Source: Sphingomonas sp. (lineage in GTDB: Bacteria > Pseudomonadota > Alphaproteobacteria > Sphingomonadales > Sphingomonadaceae). From it: 64,000 bases of DNA. The DNA lies in contig NZ_JAGIAM010000003.1 of assembly GCF_017744835.1 (NCBI RefSeq), positions 124,001 to 188,000 of the forward strand, read 5' to 3'. The stretch's first letter is position 1. Each line of letters starts with the position of its first letter. The notes beneath the pieces were generated by a model that worked only from the letters and a program-made list of their open reading frames with translations, was not told the origin of the DNA and searched no databases. Positions 36,147 to 45,541 of this stretch are shown here, piece after piece. The position numbers and the translations under genes are program-made.

Positions 36147-37568
36147 ATGGCGATCGAATTGAAGATGCCGGCGCTGTCGCCCACGATGGAAGAGGGCACG
36201 CTCGCCAAGTGGCTCGTCAAGGAAGGCGACACTGTGAAGTCGGGCGACATTCTCGCCGAGATCGAGACCGACAAGGCGACGATGGAATTCGAGGCCGTGG
36301 ACGAAGGCACGATCAGCCAGATCTTGGTCGCCGAGGGCACCGATAATGTGAAGGTCGGCACCGTGATCGCGATGATCGCGGCCGAAGGCGAGGATGCCTC
36401 CGCGGCTCCGGCACCCGCTCCCGCAGCTGCCACGCAGGCCGAAGCGCCGGCGCAGGAGCAGAAGGCGGCCGAGTCCGAAGCGGGCGAGGACGGCGGCCCC
36501 AAGAAGGCCGACAGCGGCACTAAGCAACTCGCCAGCGACAAGGCGGCGACCGTCGCCGATCCGGCGATCCCCGCGGGCACCGAGATGGTCAAGACCACCG
36601 TCCGCGAGGCGCTGCGCGACGCGATGGCCGAGGAAATGCGCGCCGACCAGCGCATCTTCGTGATGGGTGAGGAAGTCGCCGAGTATCAGGGCGCCTACAA
36701 GGTCACCCAGGGCCTTCTCGAGGAGTTCGGCGACAAGCGTGTGATCGACACGCCGATCACCGAATATGGCTTCGCCGGCATCGGCACGGGCGCTGCGATG
36801 GGCGGCCTCAAGCCGATCGTCGAGTTCATGACGTTCAACTTCGCCATGCAGGCGATCGACCACATCATCAATTCGGCCGCCAAGACCAACTACATGTCGG
36901 GTGGCCAGATGCGTTGCCCGATCGTGTTCCGCGGCCCCAACGGCGCGGCGAGCCGCGTCGGCGCGCAGCACAGCCAGAATTACGGCCCGTGGTACGCCGC
37001 GGTCCCCGGCCTGATCGTGATCGCGCCCTATGACGCGGCCGACGCCAAGGGCCTGCTCAAGGCTGCGATCCGCAGCGAGGACCCGGTGGTCTTCCTCGAG
37101 AACGAGCTGATGTACGGCCGCAGCTTCGACGTGCCCAAGCTCGACGATTACGTGCTGCCGATCGGCAAGGCGCGGATCGTGCGGCCGGGCAAGGACGTGA
37201 CGATCGTCAGCTACTCGATCGGCGTCGGGCTGGCGCTGGAAGCCGCCGAGACGCTGGCGGGCGAGGGGATCGACGCCGAAGTGATCGACCTGCGCACGCT
37301 GCGCCCGCTCGACAAGGCGACGGTGCTCGAGAGCCTGAAGAGGACCAACCGCATGGTGGTGGTCGAGGAAGGCTGGCCGGTCTGCTCGATCTCGTCGGAA
37401 ATCGCCGCGATCGCGATGGAAGAGGGCTTCGACGACCTCGACGCGCCGGTGCTGCGCGTGACCAATGAGGACGTGCCGCTTCCCTATGCGGCGAACCTGG
37501 AGAAGCTGGCGCTGATCACCGCCGACAAGGTGGTCGCGGCGGTGAAGAAGGTCACCTACAAGGGGTGA
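36147..37568 (+). CDS. pdhB: Pyruvate dehydrogenase E1 component, beta subunit, with N-terminal lipoyl domain
   Basis: 473 residues. Residues 1 to about 80 are a complete lipoyl domain with the lipoyl-lysine in '[12 protein letters not shown]' (K46). An Ala/Pro linker (about 85-140) is followed by the transketolase-like E1-beta domain ('[38 protein letters not shown]') and the C-terminal '[22 protein letters not shown]'. A lipoyl domain on E1-beta is a known alphaproteobacterial variant, so this is not a misassembly. No E2 or E3 gene follows here. Confidence 0.98.
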   Translation: MAIELKMPALSPTMEEGTLAKWLVKEGDTVKSGDILAEIETDKATMEFEAVDEGTISQILVAEGTDNVKVGTVIAMIAAEGEDASAAPAPAPAAATQAEAPAQEQKAAESEAGEDGGPKKADSGTKQLASDKAATVADPAIPAGTEMVKTTVREALRDAMAEEMRADQRIFVMGEEVAEYQGAYKVTQGLLEEFGDKRVIDTPITEYGFAGIGTGAAMGGLKPIVEFMTFNFAMQAIDHIINSAAKTNYMSGGQMRCPIVFRGPNGAASRVGAQHSQNYGPWYAAVPGLIVIAPYDAADAKGLLKAAIRSEDPVVFLENELMYGRSFDVPKLDDYVLPIGKARIVRPGKDVTIVSYSIGVGLALEAAETLAGEGIDAEVIDLRTLRPLDKATVLESLKRTNRMVVVEEGWPVCSISSEIAAIAMEEGFDDLDAPVLRVTNEDVPLPYAANLEKLALITADKVVAAVKKVTYKG

Positions 37569-37576
37569 ACTGGCAG

Positions 37577-37608
37577 GCGGCTTCCTCCCGCGGGGGAGGG
37601 GGCCGCCC
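37577..37608. terminator. Bidirectional terminator between pdhB and the TadE-like gene
   Basis: Nested stems GGCGGC/GCCGCC and CCTCCC/GGGAGG form one long hairpin. It lies exactly between two convergent genes, 9 bp after the pdhB stop. Confidence 0.65.
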
Positions 37609-37611
37609 TGC

Positions 37612-38304
37612 TCAGCAGGTCGAGGCTACGACGCCGTCGACCTTGTAGATGCCGTACGGATGCGTGGCGGCGGAACCCTTGTCCTCGTCACCGCCCGTGT
37701 CGCGACGATCGCGCACCATCATCGAGGCGGTTTCGTGGATCTCCGTCGCCGGCGAGATCGAAGTCTCGATCAGCGGCGTATATTGATAGCGGACGTCGAC
37801 GAAGATCACGACGACGTCTTCGGGCGCGCTGACCTGGCGACCCGCGGGGCCGAAACCCGTCTTGTTGTCCGTCCGGGCGGCGCCGATGCTGGAGGTCCAG
37901 GCGGTCTTCGCGCCCTTGCAGCGCTGCCAGCGGATCATCGACTTGCCCTCGTGCGCCGGGTCGGGCTCGATGCTCGAGATGATGACGCGCCCGTTGTCGA
38001 ACAGCTTCAGATCGTTTGCCTGAAGACCGGCGCCGATGAGCAGGTCGTTGATGTCGGCTTCGGTGATCTTCTTGGCTTCGAGTTGCGTCCCGGAGCCGAT
38101 GCGCGCGGCGTTGTCCGCGATGTGGAGCGCGAGCTGGCTGACCCGCATGCGCGTGATCACGAAGTTGGTCAGCTCGGCCCCGCTGAGGCTCAGCGCCAGC
38201 AGGATCGGCAGCGAGAATGCGAACTCGAGCAGCGCGAGACCGCTGGTGTCGCTGGCCAGGCGCCGCAGCAGCCGGCGGATCTTGGGGCGGCGTTGCTGGA
38301 TCAT
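37612..38304 (-). CDS. TadE-family pilus assembly protein
   Basis: A 230-residue protein. The N-terminal basic stretch and hydrophobic helix (about 22-45, 'SGLALLEFAFSLPILLALSLSGAELTNFVIT') carry the E of the pseudopilin-like TadE motif. The rest is periplasmic. It is expected to be a minor pseudopilin of the Flp/Tad pilus. ATG 38304 overlaps the preceding stop as ATGA. It is last of three coupled genes; the Tad secretion ATPase and platform genes are not in this window. Confidence 0.87.
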   Translation of the reverse strand: MIQQRRPKIRRLLRRLASDTSGLALLEFAFSLPILLALSLSGAELTNFVITRMRVSQLALHIADNAARIGSGTQLEAKKITEADINDLLIGAGLQANDLKLFDNGRVIISSIEPDPAHEGKSMIRWQRCKGAKTAWTSSIGAARTDNKTGFGPAGRQVSAPEDVVVIFVDVRYQYTPLIETSISPATEIHETASMMVRDRRDTGGDEDKGSAATHPYGIYKVDGVVASTC

Positions 38305-38957
38305 GTGCAGTTCCGCACGGTGGGAGGGGCCTGGTCTCCATAGGGCTGGTTGCGCAGCACGGTGGAGGCCTTGACGATCGTCGTTCCCGAGCCGCCGATG
38401 AATTTGAAGAGCGGGAAGAAGCTCGGGTAGGTTATCGTCGCGGTATAGACGACGGCGTCCTTGGCGCCGCCCTGGCCGCCGTTGCCGCCGTTGCGGTCCC
38501 AATTGCCGTTGTTGTTGTTGTCCTCATAGAGCTCGCCGGGCGTCGCGCCCTGCGGCCCGTCGCAGGTGCCGTTCCCGTTGGCGTCGGTGAAGGGCTCGAA
38601 CTTCGCGGCCGCGGCGTCCGAGAAGGTGCGATACCATTTGCGCGTGATCTGCACGTCGGCATTGTTGGCGAGGACCTTGACCTCTCGGGTTAGCTTCGCG
38701 TCGAGCGCTTCCTGGCGCGTCGTCGCCGCGCCGGATTCGAGCGCCGAGTCACGCGTCACCTTCTGAATGACGCCCTGAAGCTGCGCGGTCATGTAGAGCG
38801 TGTGGCTTATGTCGAATGCGCCGGCGAGCATCAGGCACATCACCGGCGCGACGATCGCGAACTCGACGACGGTGATGCCGCGTTCGTCGCGCCCGAGGGC
38901 ACGCGTAAGACGGAGCCCCCTCGCTTGAGCGCGTTTCCGGGCAACCGGCCGGATCAT
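38301..38957 (-). CDS. TadE-family pilus assembly protein
   Basis: A 218-residue protein with the TadE N-terminus 'RDERGITVVEFAIVAPVMCLMLAGAFDISHTLYM' (E at the pseudopilin position). The periplasmic region includes an Asn/Gly/Asp-rich loop ('DANGNGTCDGPQG', 'EDNNNNGNWDRNGGNGG') that could bind calcium. Its ATG 38957 overlaps the TadG stop and its TGA overlaps the next TadE start. Confidence 0.87.
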   Translation of the reverse strand: MIRPVARKRAQARGLRLTRALGRDERGITVVEFAIVAPVMCLMLAGAFDISHTLYMTAQLQGVIQKVTRDSALESGAATTRQEALDAKLTREVKVLANNADVQITRKWYRTFSDAAAAKFEPFTDANGNGTCDGPQGATPGELYEDNNNNGNWDRNGGNGGQGGAKDAVVYTATITYPSFFPLFKFIGGSGTTIVKASTVLRNQPYGDQAPPTVRNCT

Positions 38958-41035
38958 TGGGTAAGCCTCAGCTGCGAGATCTGGTTGGCGATCGAGCGGA
39001 ACTTCTCCTGCAGGTCCGCCTCCTTCTTCGCCTCGAAGAAATGGTCTTCGGACGTCGCGCAGGCCTTCATCTTGTCGCGGATGTCGGTCGTGGCGATCGT
39101 GCCGAAATAGATGACCCACAGAGTGATCTTCTCTTTCTTAATGGCGTCGCAAACCGCGGCCGTGCGCGCCTCGACCTGCTTGGTGAGGATGCCGCCGCCG
39201 CCGCTGTCGGACGAGCAGGTCTGCGTTTTCCCAGGATCAATCGAGGCATCGGTCTGACGGCGGTCGAACCAGGCGAGACCATAGGCATTGTAATTGGTCC
39301 CGTTGGTGCAGGCGTCACCGTCGGTCATGAAGATCATGTGCCGCTCGATCTCGCCGCCCTTGGCGGTGTGCGCATTCTCCGCCGCGAAGATGCCGTGCGG
39401 CGACATCAGACGACCGCCCCAGATCAGGCCGATGTCGTGATAGGTATTGCCGCCGCCCCACATGTTGTCGACATAGTTGGAGAAGACCGACGGATCGCTC
39501 CATTTCTCCAGCTTGTGGGCCGCGGTGGGGCAGGAATAGCTCACGCCCGAATTCGAATCGAGGCCGTTCCTGTAGCTGGTGGAATCCTTCACCCCATCGA
39601 TCGGCGTTCGGGTCCAGTTCCCGCTGCCGCTAGTGGACTTGTAGAGATAGAGGAGACCCCGCAGCGACGGCCCCCATTGCGTCGCGGAGTTGCCCGGCGT
39701 GGGCGGCGTGTTGATGTCGAGGTCCTTGGCGTTCGCGGGGATCGGCAGATAGCTGTCCTGCTTCACCGTCTGGCGTTCCTCGACGCAGCCCTCCCAATTG
39801 ATCGTGGTGGTCGCATTGGGGTCGTCCGAGTTGGTCAGCTTCTTCACTCGGACCGAATCGTTCCAGTTGCTTCCGCCCGCCTTGAGCCCGCTAACGTCGA
39901 TCGACAGGTTGCCATAGGTCCAATTGTCGAACTTATAGGTATTGGCAGGCACCGGTACCTGGGTGTGGACGACCACCGTATAGGTACCCGTGCCCTGCTT
40001 GCGCTGCTGGAGCTTGCAGGGCGAGGAACCGTTGGTGCGATACGAGATGCTGATGGTCGAATAGGTGCGGGTTTCCCAGGTGCGGGTTCCGTTGGCCGCC
40101 GTAGTCACCGCGGTGTCGATGGTGAAGGTTTCGGCGACATTGTTCTTGGTGGCCGGAACCTGCGGACAGCCATAATAGGAGCTGGTTCCCGTATCGGTAT
40201 AGCTACCCCATGCGCTGGTACCCGATCTCGATGGGCCGGTGCTGTCGACGGTGTTGGGGTAGGTGTTGGTACTGCCGGTCACCGTATGATTGGCTTGGCG
40301 CGTCTGGTAGTTCCACCTGTCGGCAAGATACTCGTTGGGCAGCAGCTTGCCGACGTTGACGTTCACGTCATAGGGCACGAACCCGAAGCGGATCTGCACG
40401 TCCTCCGCGGTGCCGCCGCTCGGGGCATCGCCTTCGCACTGCGCATCCGTATCGAGGCGCGCAACGATCTCGTAGAAGCATTTCACTGCCTTGCGCAGCG
40501 CCACGATCTTGGTGTTCGGATCGCTGTTGGAGGCCTTTTGTGCCATCGACCCCGTGACGTCGAGCACGAACATCACGTCCGTGTTGGGCAGCCGCATCTC
40601 GGCGTCGCAGCTGACCGAAAGCGTCTCCTCGGTCTTTCCGAAGATGCGCATCAGCGTCATCGGCACCACGGCCGAGGCGGTGCCGGTCACCTTGCCCGCG
40701 CTCTCTTCGAACTCGCGGTCGACGTTGTCCGGGTTCAGGCCATAGGCAGTCTTGTCGTAATTCGCGTCGAAGAACTGTTCGGCGGTGCCCTCATCGGCGT
40801 CCGTCCAGCTGCCGCCGCCCATCGCCTTGCGTCCGGCCAGGGCGCCCGCGTCGCAGGCATGTTGCAGCCGCGTCTTGACGATGTACATGCGGCTGATGTC
40901 CACGCCGCCGCCCACCATGCCCGCCAGCGGGATCAGCGCGATCGCCATAATCGCCAGCGTGTTGGCGCGCGTGTCGCGTCCAAGGGCGCTCAGGAAGCCC
41001 CGTGCCTTGGTCCAGCCTGCCTGCTTCTGCCCCAT
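38954..41035 (-). CDS. TadG-like pilus assembly protein with von Willebrand A domain
   Basis: A 693-residue protein. The N-terminal membrane anchor with TadG-type start is 'RDTRANTLAIMAIALIPLAGMVGGGVDISRMY' (about 19-50). A vWA domain opens with 'DVMFVLDVTGSMAQKA' (MIDAS-like DxTxS, about 153-168) and reappears after a long insertion as 'HMIFMTDGDACTNG' and 'ITLWVIYFGTI'. The insertion of more than 250 residues is beta-rich and Tyr/Thr/Asn-rich. It is expected to be anchored in the inner membrane with a large outer domain. It heads the three-gene unit. Confidence 0.9.
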   Translation of the reverse strand: MGQKQAGWTKARGFLSALGRDTRANTLAIMAIALIPLAGMVGGGVDISRMYIVKTRLQHACDAGALAGRKAMGGGSWTDADEGTAEQFFDANYDKTAYGLNPDNVDREFEESAGKVTGTASAVVPMTLMRIFGKTEETLSVSCDAEMRLPNTDVMFVLDVTGSMAQKASNSDPNTKIVALRKAVKCFYEIVARLDTDAQCEGDAPSGGTAEDVQIRFGFVPYDVNVNVGKLLPNEYLADRWNYQTRQANHTVTGSTNTYPNTVDSTGPSRSGTSAWGSYTDTGTSSYYGCPQVPATKNNVAETFTIDTAVTTAANGTRTWETRTYSTISISYRTNGSSPCKLQQRKQGTGTYTVVVHTQVPVPANTYKFDNWTYGNLSIDVSGLKAGGSNWNDSVRVKKLTNSDDPNATTTINWEGCVEERQTVKQDSYLPIPANAKDLDINTPPTPGNSATQWGPSLRGLLYLYKSTSGSGNWTRTPIDGVKDSTSYRNGLDSNSGVSYSCPTAAHKLEKWSDPSVFSNYVDNMWGGGNTYHDIGLIWGGRLMSPHGIFAAENAHTAKGGEIERHMIFMTDGDACTNGTNYNAYGLAWFDRRQTDASIDPGKTQTCSSDSGGGGILTKQVEARTAAVCDAIKKEKITLWVIYFGTIATTDIRDKMKACATSEDHFFEAKKEADLQEKFRSIANQISQLRLTQ

Positions 41036-41146
41036 GGATGCGTTCCCGGTCCCCTATCAGCGCAGCGCTATGCGGCGCGTCTGGCTAACCGGCGCTAAAG
41101 TCATGTGGTTAACGCGATTCTTATCTCCGGCTCCGGTGGGAACCGG

Positions 41147-41818
41147 ATGCCGATGAGCGACGAATCCCCCGAACGCGCGCTGGTGCTCGCCTATGCGCCG
41201 GGCGATCGGCGCGCCGCGCTGGCGGCGCTGCTCGCACTCGACGATGCGCTGGCGCTGCTGCTGCGCACCACCCGCGAGCCTGCGCTCGGCCAGATGCGTC
41301 TCGCCTGGTGGCGCGAAGCGCTGGCCAGGCTCGATACCGAGCCCGCGCCCGCCGAGCCGGTGCTGCAGGGCATCGCGCAGGCGCTGCTGCCGCTGGGCGT
41401 GACCGGCGCGTCGCTGGTGCCGATCGTCCATGGCTGGGAAGTGCTGATCGAAGAGGAGGCGCTAGACGCCGATGCTCTCGCGCGCTTCGGTGCGGGGAGA
41501 GGGGCGCTGTTCGTGGCCGGCGGGCGGGCGCTGGGCGCTACGCCGGGCGATCCGGTGGAGGACGCGGGGCGCGGCTGGGCGCTCGCGGACTTGGCGCGGA
41601 ATCTGCGCGGGGCGGAGGAGGCCGGCGAGGCGCGGGCGCAGGCCGGGCGGCTGCTCGACGAGGCGCTGCGGCAGCGCTGGAGCGCGCGGGGGAGGGCGCT
41701 GGGCGCGCTGGCGCATCTCGCGCGGATGGACCTGGCATTGGCCGAGGATGCGCCGGTACCGCATGGCGCGCCCCGCCGCGTGGCGCGCCTGTTCTGGCAC
41801 AGGTTGACCGGCCGATAG
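41147..41818 (+). CDS. Squalene/phytoene synthase-like protein
   Basis: A 223-residue helical protein. The pattern 'ERALVLAYAPGDRRAALAALLALDDALALLLRTTREPALGQMRLAWWREAL' is that of the trans-isoprenyl synthase-like proteins found in alphaproteobacteria and in mitochondrial assembly factors of the NDUFAF6 type. The aspartate-rich DxxxD catalytic motifs of true phytoene synthase are not convincing, so enzymatic activity is doubtful. ATG 41147 has 'ggtggg' 6 bp upstream. It is divergent from tadG. Confidence 0.75.
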   Translation: MPMSDESPERALVLAYAPGDRRAALAALLALDDALALLLRTTREPALGQMRLAWWREALARLDTEPAPAEPVLQGIAQALLPLGVTGASLVPIVHGWEVLIEEEALDADALARFGAGRGALFVAGGRALGATPGDPVEDAGRGWALADLARNLRGAEEAGEARAQAGRLLDEALRQRWSARGRALGALAHLARMDLALAEDAPVPHGAPRRVARLFWHRLTGR

Positions 41819-41880
41819 CGCTTGCCTCCGTGCCGACAGCGGCTAGCCTGTCGCTGATCGTGGCTCTCGGGGGGAAGCCG

Positions 41881-42351
41881 ATGACGTGGCGCTATCTGGC
41901 GGGTGCCGTTGCCGCCCTGTTGCTGGTGGGGGCGGGGATCTTTCTCTTCCGTGGTTCGGCCGAGACCAAGCCGAGGCTCGCGGCCCCGCCGCCGGCCCAG
42001 GCTGCGGCGGCGGCAGACGGCGAGGCGGCGCTTCCCGCGGAGGCGCCGCGCGCAAGCGATCGCACGCGCGAGCAGAAGCGCTTCGACCGCTACGACAAGG
42101 ACCGCAACGACCAGGTCGCGCGCGAGGAATATCTCGCCTCGCGGCGCAAGGCCTTCGCCAAGCTCGACGTCAACGGCGACGGGCGGCTCGACTTCGGGGA
42201 ATGGGCGAAGCGCACCACCGACAAGTTCGCCGAGGCCGACAAGGACAAGTCCGGCACGCTCACTCGCGCCGAGTTCGCGACCACTGCGCCCAAGCGGCGG
42301 GCGGCGGCCAAATGCGCCTGCCCGCCCGCCGCCGACAAGGACGAGGACTGA
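41881..42351 (+). CDS. Membrane-anchored EF-hand protein
   Basis: 156 residues. An N-terminal hydrophobic segment (about 5-23) acts as anchor or uncleaved signal, and an Ala/Pro linker follows. Three EF-hand-like loops follow: 'DRYDKDRNDQVAREEY' (degenerate), 'LDVNGDGRLDFGEW' (canonical DxNxDGxxDxxE) and 'ADKDKSGTLTRAEF' (canonical). The C-terminus is CACPP. It probably binds calcium in the periplasm. Longer frames upstream overlap the previous gene and are spurious. Confidence 0.83.
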   Translation: MTWRYLAGAVAALLLVGAGIFLFRGSAETKPRLAAPPPAQAAAAADGEAALPAEAPRASDRTREQKRFDRYDKDRNDQVAREEYLASRRKAFAKLDVNGDGRLDFGEWAKRTTDKFAEADKDKSGTLTRAEFATTAPKRRAAAKCACPPAADKDED

Positions 42352-42354
42352 GAC

Positions 42355-42918
42355 CTAGCCCGTGCGCGTGCAGAGCACGTCGGCGAGGAAGTTGCGGCCG
42401 CCGACGGTTTCCTGGCGCTCATAGGAGGAACCGACCCAGCCGCGCGAACGGCAGAAGCGGTTTGCGGCTTCCGATGCCGCGGCAGCGGTGCCCTGGCGGC
42501 TCGTCTCGATCCGGCCGCGCGCATCCGCGGGCGCGACGAAGAACTCGGCGGTCATACCGCGCAGCGACGCGCCGCCGCCGCCCTGGGGCGGGATCGGCTC
42601 GGGCCCCGGTGTCGCGACGGTCGGGCGCGCCGAGGCGACCGTCCAGCGGACATTGGTGACGTTGCGGGTCACGCGGTTGCACGGCGTGCGGAAATTGGTG
42701 CGCGTGCACAGGTCCCACGCCGGGCCGCCGCCCATGCGGACGCTGCGGACCGTCCAGCCGAGGTTGAGGGTGTCGCGCTGGCCGGACAGGGTGAAGGCGC
42801 GGCCGGTGAAGCCGATGCCGCTGAACACCGTGATCTCGCCCGCGCGCTGCGCCGAGGCGCCGGGGACGAGCAGCAGGCCCGCCGCGAGCGCGAGGCCGGA
42901 TAGGGGACGCAAGTGCAT
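42355..42918 (-). CDS. Exported beta/gamma-crystallin-like protein
   Basis: A 187-residue protein with a signal peptide (MHLRPLSGLALAAGLLLVPGASAQ). Residues about 27-95 resemble a beta/gamma-crystallin Greek-key domain: 'EITVFSGIGFTGRAFTLSGQRDTLNLGWTVRSVRMGGGPAWDLCTRTNFRTPC'. The second half (about 120-187) is a separate domain with two Cys ('FCRSRGWVGSS', 'DVLCTRTG'). Calcium binding is possible but the D/N-x-S/T-S motif is not clear. It is convergent with the EF-hand gene, with 3 bp between stops. Confidence 0.72.
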   Translation of the reverse strand: MHLRPLSGLALAAGLLLVPGASAQRAGEITVFSGIGFTGRAFTLSGQRDTLNLGWTVRSVRMGGGPAWDLCTRTNFRTPCNRVTRNVTNVRWTVASARPTVATPGPEPIPPQGGGGASLRGMTAEFFVAPADARGRIETSRQGTAAAASEAANRFCRSRGWVGSSYERQETVGGRNFLADVLCTRTG

Positions 42919-42957
42919 TGGATGTCCTCCTTAGACATCCCCCGCTCGCGCGCGATG

Positions 42958-44301
42958 CTACGCCTCGGCGGCGCTCCCGGCAATGTCGTGCGCCGCGAAC
43001 CAGCTCTGGAGCGCGGTGCGGGCGCGATCGGTGTACATCAGCTTGCGGTCGGCCTTCTTGCTGCGGCCCTCGATGGGGGGGAACAGGCCGAAGTTGACGT
43101 TCATCGGCTGGTAGGTCTCGGCCTCGGCCTCGCCGGTGATGTGCGCGAGGAGCGCGCCGAGCGCGGTTTCGCGGGGCGGGGCAGTCAGCGTCTTGCCGCC
43201 CAGCTCGGCGGCGGCGAAGCGGCCCGCGAGCATGCCGATCGCGGCGCTCTCGACATAGCCCTCGCAGCCGGTGATCTGGCCGGCGAAGCGGATGTTGGGG
43301 CGCGACTTGAGCCGCAGCGTGCCGTCGAGCAGCTCGGGGCTCTTGATGAAGGTGTTGCGGTGGAGCCCGCCGAGCCGCGCGAACTCGGCCTTCTCGAGCC
43401 CGGGGATGGTGCGGAAGAGCTCGACCTGGGCGGCGTACTTCAGCTTGGTCTGGAAGCCGACCATGTTCCACAGCGTGCCCGAGGCATTGTCCTGGCGGAG
43501 CTGGACCACGGCATAGGGCCAGCGGCCGGTGCTCGGCTGGTCTAGGCCCACGCCCTTCATCGGGCCGTAGCGGAGCGTGTCGACGCCGCGCTCGGCCATC
43601 ACTTCGATCGGCATGCAGCCTTCGAAATAGGGGACGTTCTCCCACTCGCGGAACTCGGTCTTCTCGCCCGCCAGCAGCGCGGCGTGGAAGGCGAGATACT
43701 GGTCCTTGGTCATCGGGCAGTTGATGTAGTCCTTGCCCGAACCCTTGTTCCAGCGCGACTGGAACCAGGCGACGTCCATGTCGATCGTGTCGCGGTGGAC
43801 GATCGGGGCGATGGCGTCGAAGAAGGCGAGGCTTTCCTTGCCGGTCGCGGCGCCGATGCTCTCGGCGAGGCCCGGAGCGGTGAGCGGGCCGGTGGCGACG
43901 ATCGCGAGGCCCTCGGCCGGGAGCGCGTCGATGCGTTCGCGGACGATGGTGATGTTGGCGTGGCTCTCGAGCGCCGCGGTGACGCCGGCCGAAAAGCCGT
44001 CGCGGTCGACCGCGAGCGCCGATCCGGCGGGGACCTTGTGCCGGTCGCCCTCGGCGAGGATCAGCGAGCCCAGCGCGCGCATCTCGGCGTGGAGCAGCCC
44101 CACCGCGTTGCGCTCGGCATCGTCCGAGCGGAAGCTGTTCGAGCAGACCAGCTCGGCGAGATGGTCGGTCTGGTGCGCCGGCGTCATTTCGCCCGAGCCG
44201 CGCATCTCGGAGAGCTTCACCTTGAAGCCGGCCTGCGCGAGCTGCCAGGCGGCTTCGGATCCGGCGAGCCCGCCGCCGATGATATGGATGTCGTGTGTCA
44301 C
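42958..44301 (-). CDS. trmFO: Folate-dependent tRNA uracil-54 methyltransferase TrmFO
   Basis: A 447-residue FAD protein that makes ribothymidine-54 in tRNA using methylenetetrahydrofolate. The dinucleotide fold starts '[31 protein letters not shown]'. Family signatures are '[19 protein letters not shown]'-like ('[33 protein letters not shown]'), '[19 protein letters not shown]' and '[10 protein letters not shown]'. GTG 44301 gives the expected start ([11 protein letters not shown]); the 16-residue extension to 44349 is not conserved in character. Confidence 0.96.
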   Translation of the reverse strand: MTHDIHIIGGGLAGSEAAWQLAQAGFKVKLSEMRGSGEMTPAHQTDHLAELVCSNSFRSDDAERNAVGLLHAEMRALGSLILAEGDRHKVPAGSALAVDRDGFSAGVTAALESHANITIVRERIDALPAEGLAIVATGPLTAPGLAESIGAATGKESLAFFDAIAPIVHRDTIDMDVAWFQSRWNKGSGKDYINCPMTKDQYLAFHAALLAGEKTEFREWENVPYFEGCMPIEVMAERGVDTLRYGPMKGVGLDQPSTGRWPYAVVQLRQDNASGTLWNMVGFQTKLKYAAQVELFRTIPGLEKAEFARLGGLHRNTFIKSPELLDGTLRLKSRPNIRFAGQITGCEGYVESAAIGMLAGRFAAAELGGKTLTAPPRETALGALLAHITGEAEAETYQPMNVNFGLFPPIEGRSKKADRKLMYTDRARTALQSWFAAHDIAGSAAEA

Positions 44302-44376
44302 GGCGGGGCAGATAGCGATGCCGGACCCATATGACAAAGCCGTTGGCAAGGCTTTCGCCCACGCTATGGTCCGGCC

Positions 44377-45024
44377 ATGCGCCTTCGCCCCGTCGACGCC
44401 CTGTTCGTCCTCTCGCTCCTCGTCTCCGCCAATTATTTCTCCAACGCGCTGCTGGAGCTGTCCGGCGCGTGGATGGTCGCCGAAAAGGGCGTGTGCGTCG
44501 GGCTGCTCGCGCTATGGGCGGCGCTCCAGGCGCGGCGGACCGACGGCTGGCTGATCGCCGCCGCGCTGGCGCTGGGCGCGGCGGGCGACGTGCTGCTCGA
44601 GACGCACGGCTTCACCATCGGCGGCATCGCCTTCCTCGCCGGGCACCTGACCGCCGCCACGCTGTACCTGCGCAACCGCACCGCGCCGATCGCGCCGGCG
44701 CTGGCGGTGGCCGCGCTCACTGCGCTCGCGGCCTGGTCGCTCCCCACCGACCGCAGCGTCGCCCCCGGCATCGCGCTGTACGCCGCCGGGCTCGGCGCGA
44801 TGGCGGGGACCGCGCTCACCAGCCGCTTCCCGCTGAAGACGGTGGGGCTGGGCGCGCTGCTCTTCATCGTCTCCGACCTGCTCATTTTCGCGCGGATCGG
44901 CCCGCTCGAGGGTTCGATCGTGCCGCGACTGCTGGTATGGCCGACGTACATCGCCGCGCAGGCGCTGATCGCCTGGGGCGTGGTGCGCACGCTGGTGCGC
45001 GAACGCGGGAGGCTGAGGGGATGA
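44377..45024 (+). CDS. YhhN/TMEM86 family membrane protein (lysoplasmalogenase-like)
   Basis: A 215-residue protein with about seven hydrophobic segments. Family hallmarks are '[32 protein letters not shown]' and the C-terminal '[34 protein letters not shown]', which hold the conserved acidic and polar residues of YhhN/TMEM86 hydrolases. ATG 44377. Its stop overlaps the DUF488 start (ATGA). Confidence 0.87.
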   Translation: MRLRPVDALFVLSLLVSANYFSNALLELSGAWMVAEKGVCVGLLALWAALQARRTDGWLIAAALALGAAGDVLLETHGFTIGGIAFLAGHLTAATLYLRNRTAPIAPALAVAALTALAAWSLPTDRSVAPGIALYAAGLGAMAGTALTSRFPLKTVGLGALLFIVSDLLIFARIGPLEGSIVPRLLVWPTYIAAQALIAWGVVRTLVRERGRLRG

Positions 45025-45452
45025 GGATCTTCACCATCGGCTATGAGGCGACGACCATGGGCGAGTTCCTGGCGGCGCTGAAGGCGGCCGGGGTGGAGCG
45101 GCTGATCGACGTCCGCGCGCTGCCGCTGTCGCGTCGGCCGGGCTTCTCCAAGAACATCCTCGCCGCGAGCCTGCGCGACGCGGGCATCGACTATGTCCAC
45201 CTCAAGAACCTCGGCACGCCCAAGCCGGGGCGCGACGCCGCCAAGAAGGGCGACGTGAAGACGCTGCGCGCGGTCTACGAGAACCAGCTCGCGCTCCCCG
45301 AGGCCCAGGCCGAGGCGGCGAAGATGCGCGCGCTGGCCGAGGAGAAGCCGAGCGCGCTGCTCTGCTTCGAGCGCAACCCCGAGCATTGCCACCGCACGCT
45401 GCTGCTCCGCGCCGAGGCGCCCGACGCCGAAGTGATCGACCTGGTCCCCTGA
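45021..45452 (+). CDS. DUF488 family protein
   Basis: A 143-residue DUF488 protein. It begins 'IFTIGYEATTMGEFLAALKAAGVERLIDVRALPLSRRPGFSK', has 'LGTPKPGRDAAKKGD' in the middle and ends with the Cys/His block 'ALLCFERNPEHCHRTLLL'. The last block suggests a metal or redox site. Function is unknown in this family. It is coupled to the YhhN gene by a 4-bp overlap. Confidence 0.9.
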   Translation: MRIFTIGYEATTMGEFLAALKAAGVERLIDVRALPLSRRPGFSKNILAASLRDAGIDYVHLKNLGTPKPGRDAAKKGDVKTLRAVYENQLALPEAQAEAAKMRALAEEKPSALLCFERNPEHCHRTLLLRAEAPDAEVIDLVP

Positions 45453-45541
45453 CCGGCCGAACCCCCGCGCGGCCGCCCCAACGCGGCTAACTTCGCACTT
45501 TTCCCGCGAATCGTGACATTTCGTTGCGTGGCCGAGCAACA

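Noticed and set aside
36147..36400. Possible artefactual fusion of a lipoyl domain to PdhB
   Set aside because: A lipoyl domain at the N-terminus of E1-beta is an established alphaproteobacterial arrangement.
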